Shown here one piece after another: positions 11,706-22,595 of a stretch of 64,000 nucleotides of DNA. Both the position numbers and the translations under genes were made by a program. The DNA comes from Hirsutella rhossiliensis. Taxonomy: Eukaryota; Ascomycota; Sordariomycetes; Hypocreales; Ophiocordycipitaceae. The notes below the pieces were generated by a model. It saw only the letters and a program-made list of their open reading frames with translations. It searched no databases and was not told where the DNA came from. The stretch covers positions 1 through 64,000 of the forward strand of contig NW_025408693.1 in NCBI RefSeq assembly GCF_020360975.1, given 5' to 3'. How positions within the stretch are numbered: the first letter of the stretch is position 1; each line of letters opens with the position of its first letter.

Positions 11706-12314
11706 ATGCCCACTTGCATGCTCTCTTCGTGAGACGAGCATCATCAGCTTCAAGTAAGCCGCGCCAGTCTCTATCGATCGATCAAAGACTGGGGACTTCT
11801 TCGCCAAGCACGTACGATCACTTCAGATACCTTACGGGGCCGAATTAGGTCGCTATTCTTTGATGACTGTCTTAAGGATGATTTCATGCTTAAACGACTT
11901 AGAGACGAGGGGTTTACGATCTCAAAGTTCCGTCTTGAAAGAATTCGGCTTGAAGAGGGGCTCTACCGCCGCCAATCCCCTGAAGCGCTCCAAGTCGCAA
12001 GAGAACGCGCCCGGTCCTTTTTTAACAGCCAGGCACAGATCTCTACAACTCTACAAGGACATGGCCGGAACTATCTCTATACGTATATGCGCCAGCAACA
12101 TCATATTATTAGTCGTGATGCCCTATACGCAGAGTATCGAGACTTCACGCCTGAGAACGTTAGGGAACGATGGGGACGAACACGTTACACACGACGTGAC
12201 TTCTCTATCCATGGCCCAGACTGGGTCTGGTCTATTGATGGCTACGACAAACTTAAGAATTGGGGTTTTGAGATCTATGCTGGTATTGACGCGTACTCAC
12301 GGTATATTACGTGG

Positions 12315-12321
12315 TTTTACT
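12315..12321. repeat. MULE-1 target-site duplication, left
   Basis: TTTTACT immediately precedes the element; the identical heptamer follows it at 20769-20775. Confidence 0.85.
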
Positions 12322-12540
12322 GGGCCCAAGTTATCTATCCACCCACTTTCATTAACTGTACACCCAAAAAGTGGATTAACTGTGGCTGACGGCCGAAGGG
12401 CCGATACCGCCAATTTGTATGCACACATTCTCTACGATAAGTAGAGCCAGGTAGTAACAGTTCTCCTTCAACGATAAGGCACCCAAAATTGAAGCTATTC
12501 GTACTGCGCTTTCTATGCTGATGAGACTATTCTTTGGTGT

Positions 12541-14702
12541 TTACAACAGGCCTCCTTCTTCGAGTGCACTACGTGCCTGATCCGCTTCATCTAACTGTGA
12601 TTCCAATTGATCCCATACATCCTCAAGGGCGGCATCGTCCGTGAGGCCAGCGACGAAGATGCAGTCTTGGGTCTCCCGCCGTACCGGCTGATCGTCATCA
12701 TCAGAGACTGGCGTTTGACGCCCGGCTTGTTGATACGCCCGTTGCATCCGTGTGCCTGCCTCGTACGTATCGCCGTTTTCCTCGATGTGCCGCAGCCCTC
12801 GTTCCGTTGAAGTCATCGCGGCCGTTACCGTACCCGTCATCGCCGCTGGTGCCGTTGAGGAGGAGGCAGTCGTATAGCCTCAGCCCGCTCATGCCGTTCA
12901 GCGATCTCGTGATGTGACGGATCCCGCCGCGTTGATCTTGACCGCCGTGACTCTTCGAGGTTGAGTGAGCCCTTGGGGCGGCCCTTAGCCCTGATAACTT
13001 GTGGCTCGTATGGTGCCCGAGTAGGGCTTGTGCCCTGAGCGCTTGGATCGATCGGAATATACCAAAATGGGTCGAAGTCGTCGAGTGTAAGGGAGGTATT
13101 GGTGTTGATAGACTCGAAGATTCGATGGCAGCACGGTAGCCCTCGACTAGTAGCCCAATTACAAGGACATTGACCTGGCGGCGGTTTGGCCCGTTGACTT
13201 CGGGGTCTAGAGGATCTTGCGATGCTCATCTATTAGTAGCTTTAACGCATATGACGATACTCGCTCGCGGATCGGCATATACGGCGCCTGTAGGGAGAAC
13301 GTTGATATCTTGTGGAGGTTTCGATTCTCTATCGCTGTGATCTGAGCAGCCTGATGGCCCCAGAAGCGTTCGAATCGTTGGAAAACGGTCGTCAAATCGC
13401 CCGTACAGGACCAAAGGAACTTCTTCATATGAGAGTGAAGTCCTCGACGATCGAGGTCGTTGTACGCCCGAAGTGGCGATATTGATTAACGAAACAAGAT
13501 ACAAACTTCTCCTTCCAAGGCGTTAGCCACGTATTGCAACAGTATTGTATAGCTGCAAGCGGGTGGCGGCCTGGTGTCTCAAATTGGCGTAAACGTTCGT
13601 TGAAGCTATTCACATCTTGTGACTTGACGATCTCGTTCCACTCTTGTAGAAACGCTTGGAATGCCGGGGCCCGTACGACTCGATTGCCGATTTTTGATGC
13701 CTTAGGAAAAATTGCTTGCATTTCGCAACGACATTCTGGTTAATATGCCACGTGCAGAGAAGGTTAGTACTGTTTTGAAGCTCGCGAAAGCTATCTAACG
13801 CCTTAAGCAACGCAGTATCTCGGTCCGTGACAGTGACCCTTGGAAATGGGATCGACTCCTTCTCGCAAAGGACTAGCAGCAACGAGATAGCCCAATAGTA
13901 ATGGGACTCGGTCTCGCCGTTCAAGAAGATAGAGGCAATAGAGAACGTTTTGTTATCTCGAGTGGCCGCGCAGATATTCAATAACGGCATATTGAATCGG
14001 TTCGTCTTGTAGGTACAGTCGAGGACGAGGACATCGTGATGCTGACGCCATCGATGGAAGGTAGCACGAGGCGCGAGAAATAGCCCAGTTAGCCGGCCCT
14101 GGGGATCACGACTATCTCGATGAAAGAAGTCGGACTTATCTAGCCGGTCGTAGAGAAACTGAAGAGGCGTACGGCCAGCTAGTTCTTCCTGACGGTGCCT
14201 AGCCAAGGCGTTACTCACGTCTTGAGCCGTGATACCGGCTAAACGAGGATCGTCGTGAACCAGGTCACGAAGCTCGCCAGCAATATCGGTCGGCCGGGTA
14301 TTGTTATTAAACTTCCGGATAATGTCGTCGCGATACTTCTGGATAACAAGCGCCCGGTACTTCGGAAAGACCATCGGGTCATCAACAAGGCGATGATTGT
14401 GAACATCGTGAAGATAAGAGATAGTCCAGTAACCGCGTTTTCCTTCAACGAGAGGCGAAATTCACAGTCTGTTTTCTGGGTTGCTGTATTGAGGCGACGA
14501 CGAGAGATATGAGCAGCTTTATCCTTCCGATTTTCGTAGGGGCCGGCCTTGATACAACGAACAAGTGCAGACTTGCGTTGGCCAGCGTTATCCCGCTTCG
14601 ATGTTCGAATGTGTAGGGCGTAGCCTCAGCCTCAACAACGGTATCGGCGGCTTCCATCGCGGCCTGGAAGGTCGGGAATAGTGTCTTCGTAAGCGACTCC
14701 AT
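12541..14702 (-). pseudogene. MULE-1 transposase
   Basis: Read from the ATG at 14702 down to the stop at 12541. In order: a FAR1-like N-terminal DNA-binding region, the MULE transposase core with Asp in 'VLDCTYKTNRF', Asp in 'VTVTDRDTALL', a CxxH motif ('CTWH') and Glu in the 'TSIVEDF/EGLH' block, then a SWIM-type zinc motif ('CPCNWATSRGLPCCH') and an acidic C-terminal tail. Frame breaks lie near 14620, 13705 and 13430. The break at the T5 run near 13709-13713 is shared with MULE-2; the others are mostly not. The enzyme would cut and paste the element in the nucleus. Confidence 0.85.
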
Positions 14703-14902
14703 GATTCGGGCTCGTAAGGGCAGAAAACGCGGTGCGAATAGCTTCAGTTTTGATGGTATTGCTGATAGTTACGGTTACAGGATGTTGTTACGCAAGCATC
14801 ACGAACTGGCCAGCTGGCCGGCCGGGAATGGGCGCACCAAAATTAGCGGCATCGGCACTGCGCCTGACCCAGCCACAGTTGATCCACTTTTTGGTGTACA
14901 GT

Positions 14903-14916
14903 TAATAAAAGGAGGT
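14903..14916. repeat. LINE target-site duplication, left
   Basis: TAATAAAAGGAGGT belongs to the MULE-1 right TIR and is repeated exactly at 20737-20750, where the TIR resumes. The duplication is 14 bp and perfect. Confidence 0.95.
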
Positions 14917-14938
14917 AGTAGTAGTAGTAGTAGTAGTA
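14917..14938 (-). repeat. (TAC)n 3' tail of the LINE
   Basis: Seven AGT units on the plus strand, TAC on the element strand, end exactly at the target-site duplication. The scrap at 1232 retains part of the same kind of tail. Confidence 0.85.
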
Positions 14939-15274
14939 TTGATTACCGTCTGGGACATCCCTATAAGGGCAAAAGACGTGCTAGGCTAGGTATAGTACAA
15001 GATGAGGGTGCTCGCCGGAAACCCGTCGCGCCTTCCTTACTTCTACTCCCCTATCTAGCAATTCTTGGACTCTGTGGCCGCTCGGATTCTCAGGTCCCTT
15101 CCCCCGTCAGCGGGTTCCGGGCACGGCGGTAAAGCCGTAATATTAGTCAGTCTTCGGTCAGAGCCGGGTGACTGAAAGCCCACGCAGTCAGCTGGGCCGT
15201 AGGCCCACGGGGAGCCTACGGGCAGAAAACATAGAAAGAGAGAATTGTACATATTAGGTTGGGGTTGCCTCGAG

Positions 15275-18200
15275 CTAGTGGCGGTGGCAAATCCGATCAA
15301 AGAATCCTGCCTCCGTTACTAGCCCGAGGAACCGGTCAAATCCCTTCCTAGTGCCTGGTTGATAGCCTTGCCCGCCGTGGGGCTGCCTTAGGCGGTGTCG
15401 AGTACCTACCTTCCGGCAGTAGAAGGGTGTGTCGGTGATTTTCTCCTCCCGCAGGAGCATTCGATCCGGGCCTCTTCGTGGTTAAACCTCTCGTGGTAGT
15501 CGGCGAAGTCCCCGTGCCCGCTCCTCGCAGCGAGCAGGTGATGGAGGTGCTGTCGTTTGGTGTGCAGCTCCGGGGCACCCGAGCGAGGCCTTGAGCCCTA
15601 GGCTCTTGTAGCTGCTCAGGGCCCCGCGGCCCACCAGTCCTGGAAGTCGCGCCTGGCCGCAGCCTTGGCCTGTCTCTTGATGTTCGCGTACGTCGGCGGC
15701 CTGTCCGGGCCGAGGCCCGGCAGCCCTCCTTTGCTAGCTGGTCGGCCCGCTCGTTGCCGGCGATCCCCGTATGGCCGGGGCACCAGCGCGTCCTGACGTC
15801 TCCGTGCCGAGCCGCGGCCTCAGCGAACTTCTCCGCCGCCGCTTGCGACGAGATCGATGGGCTGCCTCGTATGGCTCTTATAGCCGCAGAGTTATCAAGG
15901 CAGACGACTATCCGGCACTGCTGGTCCGGGGTCCTGGGGACCACGTGAGTGCCGCTCGAAGCCCTCGAGGGCGCCTTCCACCTCTGCGTCGTAGACCTCA
16001 GCGAGTAGGACCCGACCGCTGCCGTAGGTCACTTCGCTGGGCCTAGCCACACTGAGTACCCATGCCCGCAGGCGCCGTCTTCGCTCTGCGAGCCGTCAGT
16101 GTAGACGATGAGGGTATCTTCAGGGCATACCCGGAGCCACGAGTTGAAGTCTCTCGCCGCCTGCGTTTTGTCTACGCCCCTGTCGGGTCGGGCTGAGGGG
16201 TGCTGGGGAGAAGTCGGGGCCTCGGGCATGGGCCGTCATTTGGTGAAGACGCAGGAGTCTCGAGGCGTGCTGCTTCTGGGCCGCGCGAGGCCCGCATACC
16301 GTGCCTCTTCATTAGCTCCCGGCCAGGCGTTGGGAGGATGCTCATACGGGTGTCAAGGGTGCCGCTCATCTAGGAGCGTAGACGGACCGCGGCGCGTCTC
16401 TGAGCGTCTGCGAGGAGCAGCGTGGCAGGGGATCCCGGTCTCTCGGTGGAGGCCACAATGGGCATGGTACACCAGACGGGCGCGATGGCGCGCATCGCGA
16501 CGTTTAAGGTCAGCTGGATCCTATTCTTCAGGTAGGTGATCCGCGACGGAACTAAGCGGGCAGTCCCCACACAGGCCGAAGCGCCCCGGGTACCATACAT
16601 GGGCGCCGTATAAAGGATCGGGAGGACGCAGGCCGTGACCGCATGCCGTGTCGACCGGGAGGATTCCGCGCCGGGTGTTTGAGAGGTTCTGGAGGAACCC
16701 TGCGGCCGTCATCGCCTTCGCGGCCCACTTCTCCACATGCGTGCGGAATGAGAGCTTTCTGTCGTACCAGACGCCGAGCCAGCGCAGGTCCTGCTGTGGC
16801 TCCTTTCTACGGACCCGTGCCAGACCGACGGCAGGTCCCCTTTGTATCTCGGTCTCGTGAAGTGGATGACTTCTGTCTTGCCCGGGTCGAACACTACGCC
16901 ATTATCGGCTCCCCACTGGATGAGCTCACCCGCGGCGCGCGTGGCCCGGGCGGCCGTCTCCTGTAGGGACCGGCCCCGGATCAGGGTGGCCACGTCATCT
17001 GCGTAGCCGAAGCGCGAGTTCGGTTCCCTATCGAGTAGATGGGCACTGTATAGAGGAGGAAGAGAATCGGGAGGCCGGGAGCCCTGTGGCAGCCCGCACG
17101 TCAGGGGGGTTGTCGGCGTCGTTATATCCTCGAGCCGTATTCTGGCCGATCTCTGCTCCATAAAGCAACCTGCCCACCGGACCAGGTTTGTTGGCCAGCC
17201 CTGTTCCCGTAGGCGTAGGAGGAGCCGGTTCCGCAGAACCGTGTCAAAGGCGCCCTGTATATCCATCGTGATTAGCGTGGCGACTTTCCCCTCGGTGAGG
17301 GCCGTCTCCGCGTCGTGGAGCAATGCTAGCGCTAGGTCGAGCGCTGAACGTTTGGGCAGGGCACCCGCATGCTGGCTGTGGATGACTCGTTGTGTGATCG
17401 CAGCCCAGGCTAGGCGCCGGGCTATTAGGCGTTCGAGTCCTTGCCGAGGCAAGCTAGAGAGAAATCGGCCTCCAGCCTCTCGGAATAGACAGGTCCCTCT
17501 TGCCAGGCTTAGGGATCATTACGACCTCTGCTGCGCGGAAACAAGCGGGGTGGTAGCCCAGGTGTAGGCAGCCTTCATATAGTCCCCTCACCGCCTCGCC
17601 GATGTGGTTCCAGACGCGACGCAGCATTCGGACCGTGATGCCGTCGATCCCCGGGGAGGTGTTGCCCGTAGAGGTGCAGGCGCATGCCGCATCCGCGAGC
17701 GTGACGCTGCAGTCGAGAGTCCTCCTGGGGCCAGCACCTCTGGGGCCCAGGGGTCCGGGATGTCGTCCGCGGCCCCGCGCCTTTCTAGGATCTCGACTCG
17801 GAGCGCGTTTGCCTTTTCCGTCTGGGTCTCGAAGACCTGGTCGCCTACCTGTATAGGCGGGGCCCGGAAAGGGCTCGGGTTCCTCGCCCCCCGCATGATC
17901 TTATAGATATCCTGGTTGCTCTCGGCGCCTTCTAGAACAGTCTGCCAGAAATGTCTCTTAGCCCGCCGTACCGCCCGGCGCAGCTCCCGCCGGGCAGTCT
18001 TGCGCACTGATCGTTCCACCATGGGGTGCCTCTCGCGTTCTTCCTGGGCCGTCGGCCCGCTGCGTCGGCCGCCTCTTGGAGTAGGCGAGACAGCGCCTCG
18101 GCCAGCCTCTCCAGGCCTCTGGGCTCAACGGCCAGCCGGGGTAGTGCTGTGGCCCCAGCCCGCACAAGTTCCTCGAATCGCTTCATTTCTTCCTCGGAGC

Positions 18201-18900
18201 TTACCCTTGGTCTAGCTATCGTCCTTGGGGAATCCGCCGGGGAGCGTAATGCTGATCGTGTAATGGTCCGAGCCGGTATGAAGGTGCTCTTCGATAAGCG
18301 CGTCAGCAGAGGATATTGGCAAAGGCTAGATCAATGGTATTTCCGCGGGCGTGTGTGGCCTCGCCTGGCGTGGTGAGCAGTCCGAGCCCCTTGTCGGCCG
18401 CCCACTGGGCGATGTCCTTTCCGTTCCTCGCACTCCGGGCTCCAGGCTGCCAGGAGAAATGACAGGCGTTGAAGTCGCCCGCGATGAGGCATCTCTCGGG
18501 GACGTCCTGCTGGTGGAGGAGGTAGTCGAGTGGCTCGGGTGTCTTCGCGTGTCGATAGAAGTTGATAATAAGGTGCTGTTTACCCGAGCCACAGGATATC
18601 ACGCGTAGGGGCGGGGCAGAGTTGCTCTGCCCGTATATCTGGGTGGTTCCGGACATACGAGATCACTCTCGGGCCTGATCCGGTTCCCAGGCGCGTTCTG
18701 GGGCGAATGCGTGGAAGGAGCGGTGCGTCTGGGTCCTGCAGGCTCCGCCTTCTTTTCTATCCAAACGTTCGGTTCCTGGATGAGCACGACGTCGTAGTCT
18801 TCTGCTTCCGCTAGTCGTAGGGCTATGCTATGATAGGCCCCTATTTTGGCCACGTTGGCCTGGAGAACTCGGATCGTCCTCCTGTCGCGAGTTGTTAGTG
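15275..18900 (-). pseudogene. LINE ORF2: endonuclease, reverse transcriptase, RNase H
   Basis: Read downward. The AP-like endonuclease starts near 18880 ('VLQANVAKIGAYHS', 'DVVLIQEPNVW'), with 'AGDFNACHFSW' at about 18480. The RT domain at about 17450-16700 shows 'TMDIQGAFDTV', 'GLPQGS' and the catalytic 'FGYADDVA'. RNase H follows, with 'VYTDGSQ' near 16100 and 'RWCPGHTGIAGNERADQLA' near 15770. The C terminus has a Cys/His cluster ending near 15430. The reading frame changes many times (for example near 18650, 17600, 16980, 16000 and 15600), so this copy does not read as active. Confidence 0.85.
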
Positions 18901-18914
18901 TTAGGGCCTATTGT

Positions 18915-20619
18915 TCATAGGGGTCCAGGGATACGTTTCGTCGGCGCCTCTTCATAGGAGACTCGGATCTGTCTTCCTGTGGTGGAGGGCGTTGTGGAGT
19001 CTGGCGCCTGCGCGCTAGTGGGGGGCAGCCGCTGGGGTCGACATTGCTGCTGCTGTTGCTGCTGCTGTTGCTGCTGCTGGTCCTGTTGCTTGCCTAGGCG
19101 GGCCTCGGCAGCTCTCATGCAGGGCGACGGGGTCGGTCCTTGGGAGGGTTGGGGGGAGGCGGTCGCCGTGGCCCGTTCGAGCTCCATATTGGCTTGCCGG
19201 TATAGCTGAGAGCCGATCTTCCTTACGGCGTACTTCTCGATCTTGGAGAGCCGCACGAGTTGGCCGTGAGAGCGCCTGGGTCTGGCAGGGCACTCCTTAT
19301 GGTCCGCCGGGAAGGGTCCGGAACAGTTCGCGCACCTCTCCGGCTGCTTGCAGTCGTTATCGCGATGGTCTTTCCCGCCGCATCGTCGGCAGGCTTGTTT
19401 TCGGTCGCAGGCGTAGCGGGAGTGATAATCCCAACAGGTGTCGCACTGCGCGGGCCGGGCGGTCTTGGCGATCAGTCGGGCTAGTCGGCTGGTGCCGAAG
19501 AGCCGCCATCTCCTCTGTATCGCCGCCTGAAAGGACACAATCATTGTCACAGTGGGCTGGTCGGAGCTTTCGGAGTATCTCTTAGCAATGTGCACATCAA
19601 TTGGTTCGGCACCTGTCTGGAGCTTGATCTCTTCTTTGATAGCTTGGTCATAGTCCACGGCGGCCCCCCAGATATCCGTGAGCTGCCTGGGGCAGTCCGC
19701 CACAGCGTACGTGTGCCATTTCTGAAGCCTTCAACCGCCACGGCCCCGAGGCGGGCCGCCCAGTCGTCCTGCCGTTCCACAAGCAGGTCCCTCGCCTCCC
19801 GGTCTGAGGCCCGTATAGCCCATCCAGTCTTAACCCGGGCGATCTGTGGCATGCGTTCTGTCCCTAGGTTGAGAGTCTTAGCTACGTGAGCTCTGATGGC
19901 ATGCCCCCTGATAGCCCCATGCTGGGGACTTGTCGTCGAGCCGCACGAAGACACGCAGGTCATCTTTAGGCGGCTGGACCGGAGGCGCCTTCCAGGGCTT
20001 CGGGCCGAGGCGTGCCGGCAGGGGGGGGCCCTTGTCTGTGCCATCCCCTTCTGGGCCATAGCGGCGTAGGTCGGTGCGGTCCCGTCTCTGCCGTGGCGGC
20101 TGTTGACATTCTGACCGGCGCGTGTGGGCGCGCCGTTGAGCGCGTCGTCCCAGTAGCTAATGAAGCCGCGCGAGAATTCCTTCGCGAAGCTGAGCGCGTG
20201 GCCCGAGTTGAACTGGGCAGCCGTCTTGTCGAAGGCGGTGCAGAATGCGCGGAAGACGGCCAGCTTTGCCTGTTGTGCTTCCATCTGGTTGGCGATAAGT
20301 CTCTCTGCCGCGTGGGCAACCGTTACTGCTGGGCCTTGAGCCTCGGGCAGGTCGTCCGGCTCGTCGGTCTCGGTTTCGTCTGCTGCGTCTCCCATTACAG
20401 CGTCTAGCTGGTCGGTGTCGGTGTGGGCATTGTCGCTGTTCGTGGAGCCGAATGGAGAGTCGTCGGGTTGCTGTGCGCGTCGTGGCAACAGTAATTCGGC
20501 AAGACCCGCGCGTGGGGCCTGCCGGAGGAGCGCTTCTCTAGCTCCTGGGGCGTTCGTGGAGTCATCGGCTCTTGTTCCTGGGGCGGCAGTCGCGCCTGGT
20601 CCGCGGGGTTGGGTGCCAT
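18915..20619 (-). pseudogene. LINE ORF1 (Gag-like, CCHC knuckles, poly-Gln)
   Basis: A likely start at 20619 is followed by a frame change into the 20488-19547 frame and another into 19703-18915. The last part has tandem zinc knuckles (blocks beginning 'CDTCWDYHSRYAC', 'CRRCGGKDHRDNDC' and 'CANCSG') and then a poly-Gln tract from a CAG-type repeat at about 19045-19080. It stops just before ORF2. The protein would bind LINE RNA and chaperone target-primed reverse transcription. Confidence 0.82.
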
Positions 20620-20736
20620 CGCCGCCCTCAGCTTGCGCTGAGCGTGGTGTTAAACGCCCTTGTTAGCGGATGTGTGTTGTGTACAGCGAAGTCCTTAACA
20701 GATGGTGCCAAGAAAGTAAGAATACAAGGGTGTGTG

Positions 20737-20750
20737 TAATAAAAGGAGGT
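20737..20750. repeat. LINE target-site duplication, right
   Basis: Exact copy of 14903-14916; immediately after it the MULE-1 TIR continues (gtatagataattgggccc). Confidence 0.95.
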
Positions 20751-20768
20751 GTATAGATAATTGGGCCC

Positions 20769-20775
20769 TTTTACT
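20769..20775. repeat. MULE-1 target-site duplication, right
   Basis: TTTTACT, identical to 12315-12321. The integrase-core reading frame resumes in phase at 20776. Confidence 0.85.
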
Positions 20776-21729
20776 GTGGGTTTTCGTCCAGTACGAGCTG
20801 GAACGTTGCAAAACAGTACCTCCACGTACTAAACCAGCGGCACGCTATGCCTCGTATCTTGCGATCGGACCATGGCAATGAGACATCCCTCTTATGCGGG
20901 ATACATTATTACCTATCCGGCATGCGAACGAAGGAACAGGGCTCTGATCTCGTCCCAATTGCATTTGGAGACTGCTGGTACTTTGGCCGAAGCATTCATA
21001 ACACCCGGATTGAGAGCTGGTGGCATCGGTTAGGCAGTAATCGTGCTGGGTTCTGGCGAGTAAGTATAATTTTATCCATCATCTACCCTAGTTATACTAA
21101 CTCTCCATTAGCAATACTTTCAATGGCTCACCGAACATGGCTTATTTGACAGTAGCTCAAGGGCGGATCGAGTGGCAATTCTCTATATCTATATGGATAC
21201 TATCCGTCAAGAGCTAGTCCAATTCGTTCATATGTGGAACAGTCATACTATTCGACATCAGCCAAATCGTCCACACGTTCGAAGCGGGCAACCTACGGTC
21301 TTATATCATCAGCTTGATTCTGCTGGTGAACAGAATTATGCCGAGGAGATACCACCGGATCGGCTTCGCATATGCACCGAGCTTTTCGATGAGGATACCA
21401 CGAACCTAGACGACTACCTACCGCTTAAAACTAAAGAGATATGCGATTATTTGGTTCAATTAAGCATTGGAACTATATCTTCAAGTCCTCCGAACCCGGA
21501 ATATCCATGGCTTGACGAGTACAACTCGCTCCGGACACATCTGCATCAGTATATTACTGATCAGAAGCAACCGGAAGTCACGTTACTTAGTCGCCCAGAA
21601 AATGGTCGGGACCGACTACAACAAGTCTTATCACAGTCTAATATTAGCCTAGACGATCTTGAACAGTTGAGTTTTAGGAGTGACGATGGTAATTAAAGAA
21701 AAAGCAAGTGAACGGTTAAGATTGCGATT

Positions 21730-22595
21730 TTACATGAGCTTGACGACGTGTAACCATTTGCTCCCTATAGTCCCGTCCGCGTTAGAGATACCATCTTCTT
21801 GAGTCTCGCCTTCCTTGATATCCTCTAAGACCTGACCTGGGCTCCCTAAATCTGACTTAAAGTCCTGTGAAAAGTCAAAATCCGCCTCAGATGCTACTTG
21901 TATCGTAGATTTATTCTCGGCCTCCTCCTTGATAGCCTCTACCTTAAACTTCTTGCTTGTATTCTTCGGCGTCGGTTTAGTCTTAGGGAGTTGCTTGCGT
22001 TTCTTCGAAGACGCACTCTCTTTTTTAACTAAAGGTTCGTTCTTGGCGCTAAGAATATGTGCGGGTTCGAAGAGGTCGTCTGGGTTGTTGTCGCTCGTAA
22101 GAGAACAAAAGATTAAAGAGTACTTAAAGGTGATGCAATCGCCTTGTTTGGGAAACCGAGCGAAAAGGTCAAGCAGGGATGTCGTCTCGTATGCTTGTGA
22201 TGGATAATACGAGATCGAGCCTGGATTGTTTGCTAAGCAAGCTGATAGGAGCTTCCAGTCGCGATCGATTAAAGTCTCGTCGTTAATGGCTCTGCGAATA
22301 ATCTGTTGAATCATGTCGGAATGTGACGGGAATTGCTTGGCTGGTTCGGAAAGAAACAGTGTGTAACCTTCCGTACAAGACTAGGATATCCTATGTGATA
22401 CTTCTTTACAGGCAATCCTGTATTATCGATGATTCTAAAGGACGCACAATAAAAGTTCACCGTTAGATCGAAGGGCTGGAGCATTGATCGCTTTCTTGTT
22501 GCCTGCGCACTCTCAGAGCGATGGGTGTTGCCCTCGTTCGTGGCCGTAACGAGTTGACGTAATCCATTTGTAGACTTTATAGCTGGGACTGTCAT
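21730..22595 (-). pseudogene. unrecognised gene, convergent with the integrase-core gene
   Basis: Two consecutive minus-strand frames (22595-22311 and 22314-21730) join by a 1-nt frame change around 22360 into one protein of about 285 residues. The N-terminal half has hydrophobic/aromatic spacing of a folded domain ('LTVNFYCASFRIIDNTG', 'KKYHIGYPSL'). The C-terminal third is Lys- then Glu/Asp-rich and looks disordered, with a possible nuclear localisation stretch 'KKRKQLPKTK'. The stop lies 34 bp from the stop of the integrase-core gene, so the two are tail to tail. I do not recognise the family. It could be a second gene of the same mobile element or an unrelated host gene; the second integrase-core copy has no equivalent neighbour. 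Confidence 0.5.

Larger units (their letters stand above)
14917..20736 (-). mobile_element. full-length Tad-like LINE inside MULE-1
   Basis: This is a 5.8-kb non-LTR retrotransposon on the minus strand: 5' end near 20736, ORF1 (Gag with CCHC knuckles), ORF2 (AP-endonuclease, RT, RNase H, terminal Cys/His motif), a ~360-bp 3' UTR, and a (TAC)n tail at 14917-14938 instead of poly(A). It is flanked by a perfect 14-bp target-site duplication. ORF1 plus ORF2 with RNase H and a CCHC Gag fit the I/Tad1 group found in ascomycetes. Confidence 0.93.
12322..20768 (-). mobile_element. MULE-1 (Mutator-like element), split by a LINE
   Basis: The ends are gggcccaagttatctatcc (left) and the complement of gataattgggccc (right). 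The diverged TIRs extend well over 100 bp inward. Without the LINE and one copy of its target duplication the element is 2,613 bp, against 2,614 bp for the inverted sister copy at 24411-27024. It inserted inside codon 206 of the integrase-core gene with a 7-bp TSD. Confidence 0.92.
11706..21696 (+). pseudogene. integrase-core (DDE) transposase gene, interrupted by a nested MULE+LINE
   Basis: Exon blocks are 11706-12321, 20776-21059 and 21112-21696; without the insertions they form 495 codons in one frame, including one stop (TGA at 11730). The intron at 21060-21111 has GT...AG ends and a perfect 'tactaac' branch site. An N-terminal helix-turn-helix ('VSRASLYRSIKDWGL') precedes an rve-like core. 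The catalytic residues appear to be Asp in 'WSIDGYDK', Asp in 'LRSDHGNE' and Glu in 'TRIESWWHR'. The chain is interrupted after 'ITWFY' by the MULE. The protein is the same family as the gene at 49010. It is not part of an LTR polyprotein: it has its own start, TATA box and intron. Known relatives are annotated in fungi only as 'integrase core domain' proteins; the element's termini are not known to me. Confidence 0.85.

Noticed and set aside
13700..13720. Programmed ribosomal frameshift in the MULE transposase
   Set aside because: The shared T5 run lacks a clear slippery heptamer and downstream structure. A shared deletion or homopolymer error is simpler.
19041..19080. CTG/CAG repeat as an independent microsatellite locus
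   Set aside because: It lies inside LINE ORF1 and encodes its poly-Gln tract.
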